DNA of 13,060 nt from JBBECF01 sp040881945 (GTDB lineage: Bacteria > Pseudomonadota > Alphaproteobacteria > Dongiales > Dongiaceae), in contig JBBECF010000189.1 of assembly GCA_040881945.1 (NCBI GenBank), positions 1 through 13,060 on the forward strand, in the 5' to 3' direction. Shown piece after piece: positions 1-8,967 of this stretch. The notes under the pieces were generated by a model. That model saw only the letters and a list, made by a program, of their open reading frames with translations. It was not told the origin of the DNA and ran no database searches. The stretch's first letter is position 1, and the number at the start of each line of letters is the position of its first letter. A program made the translations under genes and the position numbers.

Positions 1-392
1 CCGGTCCAGCCGAGCCGGTCGGCCTCCAGGCGCAGGAAGCGGCCCTGCTTGTTGCTGACGACGCCGAGATAGAGGCCGGCGCCGGCGAGACCGGCGAGCA
101 TGGCGCCGGCCCCCGGCATCTCGCGCAACCGCGCCAGATGCGTCGCGGCGAAGCTGTCGTAGTAGATGCGGCGCGCCTCCGGCCAGCGCGCCCCGAACAG
201 GCGCGGGAAGCTGTCGCGCATCGAGGCGCGCACGCGCGCCTTGGACTCGTCCAGGCTCCACGGCGCCTGCCCCATGGCGACGAGCGTGGCGTTCATGGCG
301 TCGTGGATGACCGCCCAGTTGTCGACGAGGGTGTTGTCCCAGTCGAACAACACGGCGCGCGGCCGGCCGAGCCCCGCGGGCACCTCTGCCAT
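1..392 (-). CDS. HAD-superfamily hydrolase (phosphoglycolate phosphatase-like), 3' end outside window
   Basis: The N-terminal 130 residues of a haloacid dehalogenase-type phosphatase are visible; the gene runs off the left edge of the window. Motif I is DWDNT at residues 17-21 (nucleophile Asp17, general acid/base Asp19). Motif II is the serine of VVSNK (Ser113). Between them is an alpha-helical cap-like stretch (about 25-90), as in the phosphoglycolate phosphatase/Gph group. Motifs III and IV would lie outside the window. The ATG is 2 nt past the TGA of the aminotransferase gene, with GAGG almost touching it and GCGAGG further upstream, so it is probably translated by coupling as the last visible gene of the ntr transcription unit. 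HAD enzymes hydrolyse small phosphorylated metabolites; the substrate cannot be read from the sequence. The Asn in place of the usual Gly of DxDGT is a common variant. Confidence 0.85.
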   Translation of the reverse strand, partial: MAEVPAGLGRPRAVLFDWDNTLVDNWAVIHDAMNATLVAMGQAPWSLDESKARVRASMRDSFPRLFGARWPEARRIYYDSFAATHLARLREMPGAGAMLAGLAGAGLYLGVVSNKQGRFLRLEADRLGWT

Positions 393-394
393 CC

Positions 395-1258
395 TCAGGC
401 GCCGGCCTCGCCGCCCGCCACATAGGCGAGGTAGCGCGCGCGCAGCTTGGCCGTAAGCGGGCCGGGCCAGCCGTCGCCGACGGCCGCGCCGTCGATGCGT
501 GTCACCGGCAGGACGACGGAGCTGCTGCTGGTCAGGAAGGCCTCGCGCGCCGCCTTCGCCTCGGCCACCGAGAACCGCCGCTCCTCGAAGGCGAGCCCCT
601 CGGCCCGCAACAACTTAAGCAGCGAGCGTCGCGTGATGCCGTTGAGGATCGCCGGACTGGCGTCGCGGGTGACGAGCCGGCCGTCGGCGGTGACGATCCA
701 GGCGTTGGTCGAGGTACCCTCGGTGACGTAGCCCTCGGCGTCCACCTGCCAGGCCTCGTAGGCGCCGGCCTCGATCGCCTGCTGCTTGCCGAGCACGTTG
801 GGCAACAGCGCCACCGACTTGATGTCGCAGCGCCGCCAGCGGATGTCCGGGATCGTGATGACCGCAGCGCCGTCCGCGAGCAGCGACGCGCTCGGCGGCT
901 TCAACCGCTTCGTGGTGGCGACCAGGGCGGTATGGGGATGCGCCGGGAACTTGTGGTCGCGCGGGGCGACGCCGCGCGTCGCCTGCACATAGACGATGCC
1001 GTTGGCGACGCCGTTGCGGCGGACCAGCTCGCGCAGCACCAGCTTCAGGGCGGCGCGCGACATCGGCCAGGCGATGCGCAAGGCGCGCAGCGAATAGTCG
1101 AGGCGGTCGAGATGCGCGTCTTCGTTGACCAGGCGCCCGCGGTGGATCGGCACGACCTCGTAAACGCCGTCGGCGAATTGATAGCCGCGGTCCTCGACAT
1201 GCACGGCCGCCCGGGCGTGCGGGACATAGCGGCCGTTGACGTAGGCGAAGCGGGGCAT
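395..1258 (-). CDS. dat: D-amino-acid aminotransferase (D-alanine transaminase), fold-type IV PLP enzyme
   Basis: This 287-residue protein aligns end to end, from memory, with bacillar D-amino acid transaminases. It interconverts D-alanine/2-oxoglutarate and pyruvate/D-glutamate in the cytoplasm, supplying or recycling D-amino acids. Visible motifs are EDRGYQFADGVYEV (22-35, with Tyr33 in the substrate pocket), ATRGVAPRDHKFP (93-105), RWRRCDIKS (140-148) and VTEGTSTNAW (178-187). Lys147 is the expected Schiff-base lysine and Glu180 the residue facing the pyridine nitrogen. Arg100 and His102 match the substrate-carboxylate-binding pair that separates D-alanine transaminases from branched-chain aminotransferases and aminodeoxychorismate lyases. 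The ATG is 16 nt after the trkA stop, with no clear Shine-Dalgarno sequence, and the HAD gene follows after 2 nt. A role in D-Glu/D-Ala supply for peptidoglycan or in D-amino-acid catabolism is inferred, not shown. Confidence 0.9.
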   Translation of the reverse strand: MPRFAYVNGRYVPHARAAVHVEDRGYQFADGVYEVVPIHRGRLVNEDAHLDRLDYSLRALRIAWPMSRAALKLVLRELVRRNGVANGIVYVQATRGVAPRDHKFPAHPHTALVATTKRLKPPSASLLADGAAVITIPDIRWRRCDIKSVALLPNVLGKQQAIEAGAYEAWQVDAEGYVTEGTSTNAWIVTADGRLVTRDASPAILNGITRRSLLKLLRAEGLAFEERRFSVAEAKAAREAFLTSSSSVVLPVTRIDGAAVGDGWPGPLTAKLRARYLAYVAGGEAGA

Positions 1259-1274
1259 GGGTGGCGGTCGCGGC

Positions 1275-2651
1275 CTAGAAGAATTCGAGCCGGGCCGCGA
1301 ACATCTTTTCGATCTTCTTCACCGCCTCCGCCACCGCGAAGATCACCATCCGGTCGCCCTGCCGAACGACCGTGTCGCCGTGCGGAATGATGACCTCGCC
1401 GTCGCGGACCAATGCACCGAGGATGACGCCGTCGGGCAGCTTCGCCTCGCGCAGCGGCGGCCCGACGAGGCTCGACGTCTCCAGCGCGTCGACCTCGATG
1501 ATCTCGCCGAAGCCGTCGCTCAACGAATGCACCGAGCGGACCCGGCCGCGCCGCACGTGCTGCAGGATGGTGGACACGGTGATCGCCCGCGGGCTGACCA
1601 CGGCGTCGATCCCGAGCGTGCCGATCAGCGGCCCGTAGGTCGTCTTGTTGATCAGCGTGATCGACCGCTGACAGCCGAAGCGCTTGGCCAGCAACGAGGC
1701 CAGGATGTTGACTTCGTCGTCGTTGCTGACGGCGATGATCGTCTCGGTCGCCTTGACGTTCGCCTCGGTCAGGATGTCGAGGTCGAGCGCGTCGCCGTGG
1801 ATCACGACCGTGCGGTGCAGGCGCTGCGACACGTACTCGGCGCGCTTCTTGTCGATCTCGATCAGCTTGATGTCGACGGCGCGCTGCTGCTCCTCCACCG
1901 CTTCGGCCAGGAACAGGCCGATATTGCCGCCGCCGACGATGATCAGACGCCTCGCCTCCGGCTCTTCGTGGCCGAAGGCGGCGAGCGCCCGCTTCAAATG
2001 CTCGCTGTCGGCGACGAAATAGACCTCGTCGCCGGCCAGCATCTGCTCCTCGGCGGTCGGCACGATCTTGCGGTCGTCGCGCAGGATGCCGACGACGGCA
2101 ATGTGCAGATCGGGGAACAGCGCGGTGAGATGACGCAGCGGCGTGTCGATGACCGGGCAGTCGGCGCCGCAACGCACCCCGATCAACGTGACCTTGCCGT
2201 CCGACAGCGGGATCGCGTCGAACGCGCCCGGTATTTCGAGCCGCCGGCCGATCGCCCGCGCCACCTCGATCTCGGGCGAGATGATGGCGTCGATCGGCAA
2301 GTGGCTGCGACTGAACAGATCGGCCCAGATCGGCTGCAAATAGGTTTGCTGGCGCACGCGCGCGATCTTCGTCGGCACGTCGAACAGCGAGTGCGCGACC
2401 TGGCAGGCCACCATGTTGACCTCGTCGGCGTAAGTCACGGCAATGATCAGATCGGCGTCGCGGGCGCCGGCCCTCTCCAGCACGTCGGGATGCGAGGCAA
2501 AGCCGACGATTCCTTGCACGTCGAGGCTGTCGGTGATCTTTTCGACCAACGAGGCCTCCTGGTCGATAATCGTCACGTCGCTGCCTTCGCTGGCGAGATA
2601 GCGGGCGATGTTCGAGCCGACCAGGCCGGCGCCGCAAATAATCACTTTCAT
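1275..2651 (-). CDS. trkA: Trk potassium uptake system NAD-binding regulatory protein TrkA
   Basis: This is a 458-residue peripheral membrane protein, the usual length of proteobacterial TrkA. It binds NAD(H) and gates the TrkH/TrkG potassium channel subunit, which is not in this window. The protein is a tandem duplication: RCK_N 1 starts MKVIICGAGLVGSNIA with the dinucleotide-binding glycines at 7-12 and an acidic ribose contact at Asp30. A first RCK_C domain spans about 140-225. RCK_N 2 has GGGNIG at 240-245, and a second RCK_C (about 370-458) ends the protein. The ATG is 35 nt after the ntrX stop and is preceded by GGGGAAG (plus-strand 2660-2666) at 8 nt, a clear ribosome-binding site. The position directly after ntrX is a conserved alphaproteobacterial arrangement (family knowledge). 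Both halves are intact. Confidence 0.95.
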   Translation of the reverse strand: MKVIICGAGLVGSNIARYLASEGSDVTIIDQEASLVEKITDSLDVQGIVGFASHPDVLERAGARDADLIIAVTYADEVNMVACQVAHSLFDVPTKIARVRQQTYLQPIWADLFSRSHLPIDAIISPEIEVARAIGRRLEIPGAFDAIPLSDGKVTLIGVRCGADCPVIDTPLRHLTALFPDLHIAVVGILRDDRKIVPTAEEQMLAGDEVYFVADSEHLKRALAAFGHEEPEARRLIIVGGGNIGLFLAEAVEEQQRAVDIKLIEIDKKRAEYVSQRLHRTVVIHGDALDLDILTEANVKATETIIAVSNDDEVNILASLLAKRFGCQRSITLINKTTYGPLIGTLGIDAVVSPRAITVSTILQHVRRGRVRSVHSLSDGFGEIIEVDALETSSLVGPPLREAKLPDGVILGALVRDGEVIIPHGDTVVRQGDRMVIFAVAEAVKKIEKMFAARLEFF

Positions 2652-2686
2652 GATTTAGTCTTCCCCGCGCGACCGCGCCCCGGAGC

Positions 2687-4093
2687 TCATGGCTCGGCCC
2701 TGCCCGGCCGTTCGGCGGCGCCGACGCCGAGCGAGCGCAACTTGCGATGCAGGGCCGAGCGTTCCATGCCGATGAATGTGGCGGTGCGCGAAATATTGCC
2801 GCCGAAGCGCGTCATCTGCGCATCGAGGTACCGGCGCTCGAACATCTCGCGCGCCTCGCGCAGCGGCAGCGCCATGATTTCCCCGCCGTTGCCGTCGCGC
2901 AGCGGCGCCGGCGCGATGCCGCCGATGTCCGGCGGCAGGATGTCGGCGCGGATCGGCTCGCCGGGGTCGCCCGGCGTCATGATCAGCAGCCAGTCGACGA
3001 CGTTGCGCAACTGCCGGACATTGCCGGGCCAATCGTAGGCCTGCAGCACCGCCATGGCGTCGTCGCCCAGCCGGCGCGCCGGCAACCCGTTGGTCTCCGC
3101 CGACCAGGCCATGAAGTGTTCGACCAGCAGCGGGATGTCCTCGCGGCGCTCGCGCAGCGCCGGCACGCGGATCGGCACCACGCTGAGCCGGTAGTACAGG
3201 TCTTCGCGGAAGCGGCCGTTGGCGATCTCGACCGAGAGGTCGCGGTTGGTCGAGGCGATGACGCGGACGTCGACCTCGACGCGGGTATTTCCGGCGACCC
3301 GCTCGAAGGTCTGTTCCTGCAACACGCGCACGATCTTGCCCTGCGTCTCGAGCGGCATGTCGGAGACCTCGTCGAGCAGCAGCGTGCCGCCATGCGCCTG
3401 TTCGAGCGTCCCGATCTTCGGCGCGCCGTCCGTCCCCTCGGCCGCGGCCTCGGCGCCGAACAGCTCGGCCTCGAGGCGGTCCGGGTGCATGGCGGCGCAG
3501 TTGAGCGCGACGAACGGCCCGTTCGCCCGGCGCGAGCGACGGTGCAGCAGGCGCGCGGCGACCTCCTTGCCGCAGCCGGCCGGTCCGGTGATGAGCACCC
3601 GGCTGCCGGTCGGCGCGACCCGCTCGATGGCCTGGCGCACCTGGTGCATCGCCGAAGAGTCGCCGAGCAGGTCCGCTTCGGCCCCGACCCGGTGTCGCAG
3701 CTCCTGGTTCTCCCGGCGCAGCCGCGCCGCCTCGATGGCGCGCTCGACGACGAGCAGCAAACGGTCGGCCTTGAACGGCTTTTCGATGAAATCGTAGGCG
3801 CCGCGCTTGATGGCCGCGACGGCGGTTTCGATCGTGCCATGACCGCTGATCATCACCACGGGAACGCTCGGGTGTTCGTGCCGGATCAGGTCGAGGACGT
3901 CGAGGCCGTCCAGCGCGCTGCCCTGCAGCCAGATGTCCAGAACGACGAGACTGGGCCGTCGGGCGCGAACCACTTCGATCGCCGCCGCTCCGTCGGCGGC
4001 CTCGCGCGTCTGGTAGCCTTCGTCGCGCAGGACGCCCGCGATCAATAGCCGGATGTCGGCTTCGTCGTCAACGATGAGGATGTCACGCGCCAT
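2687..4093 (-). CDS. ntrX: Nitrogen assimilation response regulator NtrX
   Basis: This 468-residue response regulator is the partner of the NtrY sensor kinase. The receiver domain (about 1-120) has the acidic pair Asp10/Glu11, phospho-acceptor Asp53 (VLDIW), Ser83 and Lys105 (EKPF). The AAA+ domain (about 140-370) has Walker A GPAGCGKE (170-177), Walker B LLLDEV (238-243) and the arginine-finger region RFREDLYYRL. The segment where sigma-54 activators carry GAFTGA (after ELFG, about 214-228) holds an Ala/Gly-rich stretch ending in KIGTL instead, a known peculiarity of the NtrX family. A Fis-type helix-turn-helix lies at about 432-454 (GGNISRTATFIGMERSALHR). The ATG lies inside the end of ntrY (11-nt overlap) and has no good Shine-Dalgarno sequence, so translational coupling is likely. 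NtrYX is linked to nitrogen metabolism, redox/oxygen response and envelope functions in Alphaproteobacteria; the target genes here are unknown. Confidence 0.95.
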   Translation of the reverse strand: MARDILIVDDEADIRLLIAGVLRDEGYQTREAADGAAAIEVVRARRPSLVVLDIWLQGSALDGLDVLDLIRHEHPSVPVVMISGHGTIETAVAAIKRGAYDFIEKPFKADRLLLVVERAIEAARLRRENQELRHRVGAEADLLGDSSAMHQVRQAIERVAPTGSRVLITGPAGCGKEVAARLLHRRSRRANGPFVALNCAAMHPDRLEAELFGAEAAAEGTDGAPKIGTLEQAHGGTLLLDEVSDMPLETQGKIVRVLQEQTFERVAGNTRVEVDVRVIASTNRDLSVEIANGRFREDLYYRLSVVPIRVPALRERREDIPLLVEHFMAWSAETNGLPARRLGDDAMAVLQAYDWPGNVRQLRNVVDWLLIMTPGDPGEPIRADILPPDIGGIAPAPLRDGNGGEIMALPLREAREMFERRYLDAQMTRFGGNISRTATFIGMERSALHRKLRSLGVGAAERPGRAEP

Positions 4094-6347
4094 GCGAGAG
4101 GGTCGGATCCCGGGCCCCGCCGTCGTCGGCTTCGGCGACGGCGCCCAACTGAAATACCAGCCTGGCCACCGCGCCGCCGCCGGCCCGGTCGTCCAGAATC
4201 AGGTCGCCGCCATGGTCCTCCATGATTTTCTTGACGATGGCAAGCCCCAGGCCGGTCCCCTTGGCGCGCGTCGTGACATAGGGCTCGGTCAGGCGGTCGC
4301 GCTGGCGCGTCGGCAGGCCGCGGCCGTTGTCCTCGACGCCGACGACGACGCGTCCCGGTTCGCACGTCATCCGCAACCAGATCCGGCCCTCCGGCATCTC
4401 GCCCACGGCCGGCGTCTCGCGGCCGTCGATCGAATCGGCGGCGTTTTGCAGCAGATTGGTCAGGGCCTGGCTGACCTGCCGGCCGTCGCAGGAGATGCGC
4501 ACCGAATCGTCCGGATACACGCCCTCGTAAACGATCGCAGGATGCGCGCTCTGTTGCAGGAACACCGCCTGCCGGCACAATCGCACGATATCCTCGTCCC
4601 GCATCGCCGGCGCCGGCATGCGCGCGAAGGACGAGAACTCATCGACCATGCGGCCGATGTCGCCGACCTGACGGACGATGGTGTCGGTGCAGGCTATGAA
4701 GGTCTCGGGATCGCTCGTGATCTCCTTCAAATAGCGCCGCTTCAGCCGTTCCGCGGAAAGTTGGATCGGGGTCAGCGGATTCTTGATCTCGTGGGCGATG
4801 CGGCGGGCGACGTCCGCCCAGGCCGCCTTGCGCTGGGCGGCGAGCAGCGCGGTCACGTCGTCGAACGTCACAACGAAGCCGACCAGGCCGGTCTCGCCGA
4901 GCTCGGCCACCACCCGCACGAGCAGGGTCCGCGTCGTGCCGTCGCGCACCAGATCGATCTGCCGGCCGGCGGCCCGGGCGGTCCGGCGCCGCGCCGCGCG
5001 CACCAGGCCGGCCAGCTCCGGCACCACCTTCGCCAGGTCGGTCCCGATGTGCGCGCCGAGGTCGGTCGCCAGCAACTCGGAGGCGGAACGGTTGGCGAGG
5101 TCGATACGGCCGCGCCCGTCGAGGGCGACGACCCCCGCCGAGACGCCGGACAGCACCAGCTCGATGAAGTGCCGGCGCTCCTCGAGCTGGCTGTTGGCGC
5201 TCATCAGGTCGTTCTGCTGGCTTTCGAGCTGGCCGGTCATGCGGTTGAAGGCGCGGCTCAAGGACGCGATCTCGTCATCGGTCGGTCCCTCGGGCACGCG
5301 CGCCGTCAGGTCGCCGGTGCGCACCCGGTCGGTGGCGGCGACGAGGTTGCTGATCGGCCGCACCAGTTGCGTGGCGAAGATCAGCGCCACCCACACCGCG
5401 GCGAACAACAGCAACAGCGCGACCACGAAGAAGATCAGCGCAAAGGTGATCTGCAGGCCCGATCGCTGCCCTTCCAGGCGTTCATAGATACGGGCGGCGC
5501 CCTGGGTCTTGTCGAGATGGGCGAGCACCCGAGGGTCGATCAGGCGGCCGACATAGAGGAAGGTATCGGCCTGGGGGTCGAGCTGGACCAGCGCGCGCAC
5601 GCGGTCCTCGGTCTCGTTGGCCAGGATCACCAGCTCGCCGTTCCGAGCCCGCTCCAGCGCCCAATCGGGCAGTTCGGGGTCGAATTCCAGCACCAGGCTG
5701 TAGCCGGCGCGGGCGATGATCTGGCGGTTGCGGTCGATGATCACCGCCTCGCTCAGCGAGCGCAGCGTGGACTGCATGCGCATCGTCTGCTCGAAGCGCT
5801 GGCGGTTGACCAACAGCAAAGGACCCTCGCGGCGCAGATCGTTGGCCATGGCGAGGACCTCGGCACTTATGCTTCGCTGGTGCTCCTGCAGGTAGGCGCG
5901 GGCGACGATCAGCGAATCCTTGACCGCCGTGCGCACCTGGTCGCTGAACCACACCTCCATGCCGAGATTGAGGAACAACGCCGAGAACACGGCGACGACG
6001 ATGGCCGGGGTCACCGCCACCAAACCGAACAGCAGGACCAGGCGCGCGTGCAGCCGCGCCCCGGCGAGGCCGCGCCGGCGCTCGAGCCACAGCGCCACCA
6101 GGCGGCGCGCCACCACCGTGCCGAGCAGCAACAGCACGACCAGATTGAGCAGCAACAAGAGGAAGATCGTTCGCGGCTCCGGCGCGATGCCGAACGCCCC
6201 GGTCAGGGCCAGGTAGGTGGCGACGCCCGAAAGCAGCGCCGCGACGAGAAGGGCGACGGAAAGCTTGCGTTCCAGGCCGACGCGGCGCGCCCAGGCGCCG
6301 AGCCGGCGGGGCGGCGACAGCAGCAAAGCGGCTAAATCGGCGGCCAT
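4083..6347 (-). CDS. ntrY: Nitrogen regulation membrane sensor histidine kinase NtrY
   Basis: This 754-residue inner-membrane sensor kinase phosphorylates NtrX. Counting from the chosen ATG, hydrophobic segments lie at about 29-50, 60-80 and 101-127, followed by an extracytoplasmic region (about 130-295) and a fourth segment (about 299-325). Next come a HAMP domain (about 326-380, VRPISNLVAATDRVRTGDL), a PAS domain (about 393-500), HisKA with the H-box RRIAHEIKNPLTPIQLS (phospho-acceptor His519), and HATPase_c with N-box NLLQNAADSI (Asn635), G1 DNGRGLP (673-679) and G2 GTGLGLA (697-703). All catalytic boxes are present. An in-frame TTG at 6383 would add 12 residues (766 aa). I prefer the ATG at 6347, because GGAACGAG lies upstream of it and the added residues are not hydrophobic or otherwise recognisable. 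It follows ntrC by 68 nt, the widest gap in the operon, and overlaps ntrX by 11 nt. Confidence 0.93.
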   Translation of the reverse strand: MAADLAALLLSPPRRLGAWARRVGLERKLSVALLVAALLSGVATYLALTGAFGIAPEPRTIFLLLLLNLVVLLLLGTVVARRLVALWLERRRGLAGARLHARLVLLFGLVAVTPAIVVAVFSALFLNLGMEVWFSDQVRTAVKDSLIVARAYLQEHQRSISAEVLAMANDLRREGPLLLVNRQRFEQTMRMQSTLRSLSEAVIIDRNRQIIARAGYSLVLEFDPELPDWALERARNGELVILANETEDRVRALVQLDPQADTFLYVGRLIDPRVLAHLDKTQGAARIYERLEGQRSGLQITFALIFFVVALLLLFAAVWVALIFATQLVRPISNLVAATDRVRTGDLTARVPEGPTDDEIASLSRAFNRMTGQLESQQNDLMSANSQLEERRHFIELVLSGVSAGVVALDGRGRIDLANRSASELLATDLGAHIGTDLAKVVPELAGLVRAARRRTARAAGRQIDLVRDGTTRTLLVRVVAELGETGLVGFVVTFDDVTALLAAQRKAAWADVARRIAHEIKNPLTPIQLSAERLKRRYLKEITSDPETFIACTDTIVRQVGDIGRMVDEFSSFARMPAPAMRDEDIVRLCRQAVFLQQSAHPAIVYEGVYPDDSVRISCDGRQVSQALTNLLQNAADSIDGRETPAVGEMPEGRIWLRMTCEPGRVVVGVEDNGRGLPTRQRDRLTEPYVTTRAKGTGLGLAIVKKIMEDHGGDLILDDRAGGGAVARLVFQLGAVAEADDGGARDPTLSHGA

Positions 6348-6415
6348 GCCTGTTCTCGTTCCAAGACTGTCGCTGGCGCGCAAATCCGATGTCGCCGCAT
6401 GGTCGTCTGCCTGAT

Positions 6416-7843
<1,428 letters not shown>

Positions 7844-7845
7844 GA

Positions 7846-8967
7846 CTACTCCTCGTCGCCCGGCGCCGCCATCGGCAGCATCACGCTGAAGACGGTGCGC
7901 TTCGGCTGACTGGCGATTTCGATGACGCCGCCGTGATCGGCGACGATCTTGGCGACCAGCGCCAGGCCGAGGCCCGTGCCGCCGGCCTTGGTCGTGACGA
8001 AGGGATCGAACAGGTGCGGTTGCAACTCCTCGGGGATGCCGGGCCCGTTGTCCTGGACGCCGACCCACAGCGGCAGATGCACCCGCGCCTCGCTGCCCGG
8101 CACCGCCAGCCGCACGCCGTGGCGGTAGCGCGTCGACAGCACGATCGCACCGTCCGGCCCCGGCGCCGCCTCGGCGGCGTTCTTTACCAGGTTGAGGAAG
8201 AGCTGGACCAGGAGATCGCGGTTGCCGTAGACCGGCGGCAACGAGGGATCGTAGAGCTCGGTGAACCGGCGACCCCGAGCGAACCCGTACTCGGCAATGC
8301 GCCGCACCTGCTCGAGCACCCGGTGGATGTTGACGGCGCCGCGCTCGATCGGCCGGCGGTCGCCGAACATCTCCATGCGGTCGACGAGCGCGACGATGCG
8401 ATCCGTCTCGTCGCAGATCAGCCGCGTCAGCTCGCGGTCGGCCGGCGCGGCGTCGCGCTCCAGGAGCTGCGCGGCGCCGCGGATGCCCGACAGCGGGTTC
8501 TTGACCTCGTGGGCCAGCAGCGCCGCCATTCCGACCACCGACCGGGCGGCCCCGCGGTGGGCCAATTGCCGGTCGATCCGGCGCGCCATGGCGCGGTCCT
8601 GCAGCGACACAACGACGCAGCCCGGCGCCTCGGCGACCGGCGCCACGTCGACGGTGACGACATGCGTCCCGATGCGCGGGGATTCCAGGGTAACCGCGTA
8701 TTCGGAGAAGCTGCACGCGGCCGACCGCGCCTGCGCGACGAGCGCGAGCAGCGGGCTGTCGGCCGGGATCAGCTCGCCGATCGGGCGCCCGATCAGCGCG
8801 GCCGCGCCGGTCTCGAAGAACTGCTCGGCCGCCGGGTTGGCGAAGCGGAACGCGCCGGCGGCGTCGAGCACGAACACCGGCGCCGGCAGGGCGCCGAGGA
8901 TCGCCTCGGCGTCGAGCGCGGCCGGCGCGGCGGCCGGCTTCGCCAACGGCACGGCGGCGCCGGCCAT
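7846..8967 (-). CDS. ntrB: Nitrogen regulation sensor histidine kinase NtrB (NR-II)
   Basis: This 373-residue soluble histidine kinase/phosphatase is controlled in the family by the PII protein GlnB and sets the phosphorylation state of NtrC. There are no membrane segments. An Ala/Pro-rich N-terminal tail (about 1-18) is followed by a PAS domain (about 20-125, LPAPVFVLDAAGAFRFANPA). The dimerisation/phospho-acceptor domain has the H-box ALLAHEVKNPLSGIRGAAQL (His153). The ATPase domain has N-box LFLNLVKNAAEA (Asn263), G1 DNGPGIP (306-312), F-box LFDPFVTTK and G2 GTGLGLALV. The ATG overlaps the dusB stop by one base (TGATG), with GAGG about 7 nt upstream, and ntrC starts 2 nt after the stop. 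Expression is therefore tightly coupled along dusB-ntrB-ntrC. No glnB or glnA is in the window. Confidence 0.96.
   Translation of the reverse strand: MAGAAVPLAKPAAAPAALDAEAILGALPAPVFVLDAAGAFRFANPAAEQFFETGAAALIGRPIGELIPADSPLLALVAQARSAACSFSEYAVTLESPRIGTHVVTVDVAPVAEAPGCVVVSLQDRAMARRIDRQLAHRGAARSVVGMAALLAHEVKNPLSGIRGAAQLLERDAAPADRELTRLICDETDRIVALVDRMEMFGDRRPIERGAVNIHRVLEQVRRIAEYGFARGRRFTELYDPSLPPVYGNRDLLVQLFLNLVKNAAEAAPGPDGAIVLSTRYRHGVRLAVPGSEARVHLPLWVGVQDNGPGIPEELQPHLFDPFVTTKAGGTGLGLALVAKIVADHGGVIEIASQPKRTVFSVMLPMAAPGDEE

Noticed and set aside
1045..2637. 530-codon minus-strand frame overlapping trkA in a shifted frame and running into dat
   Set aside because: The TrkA frame has the tandem NAD-binding motifs; this frame is Arg-rich noise that happens to join part of the dat reading frame at its end.
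1257..3038. 593-codon open frame on the plus strand across trkA and the end of ntrX
   Set aside because: It spans two well-supported genes on the other strand and shows no recognisable domain; a shadow of high GC codon bias.
4053..6335. 760-codon open frame on the plus strand, antisense to the whole of ntrY
   Set aside because: NtrY has all kinase boxes and membrane segments in the opposite frame. The antisense product is low-complexity and rich in Arg, His, Gln, Asp and Gly, as expected when GC-rich third positions remove stop codons on the other strand.
6345..6375. Possible sigma-54 promoter (TTGGAACGAGAACAGGC on the minus strand) before ntrY
   Set aside because: The GG and GC elements are not at the required spacing and the GC half is poor; it more likely serves as the ntrY ribosome-binding region.
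7844..8716. Longer NtrC starting upstream inside ntrB
   Set aside because: The upstream frame overlaps NtrB out of frame and has no family match; the ATG at 7843 has a strong GAGGAG and gives the canonical receiver-domain start.
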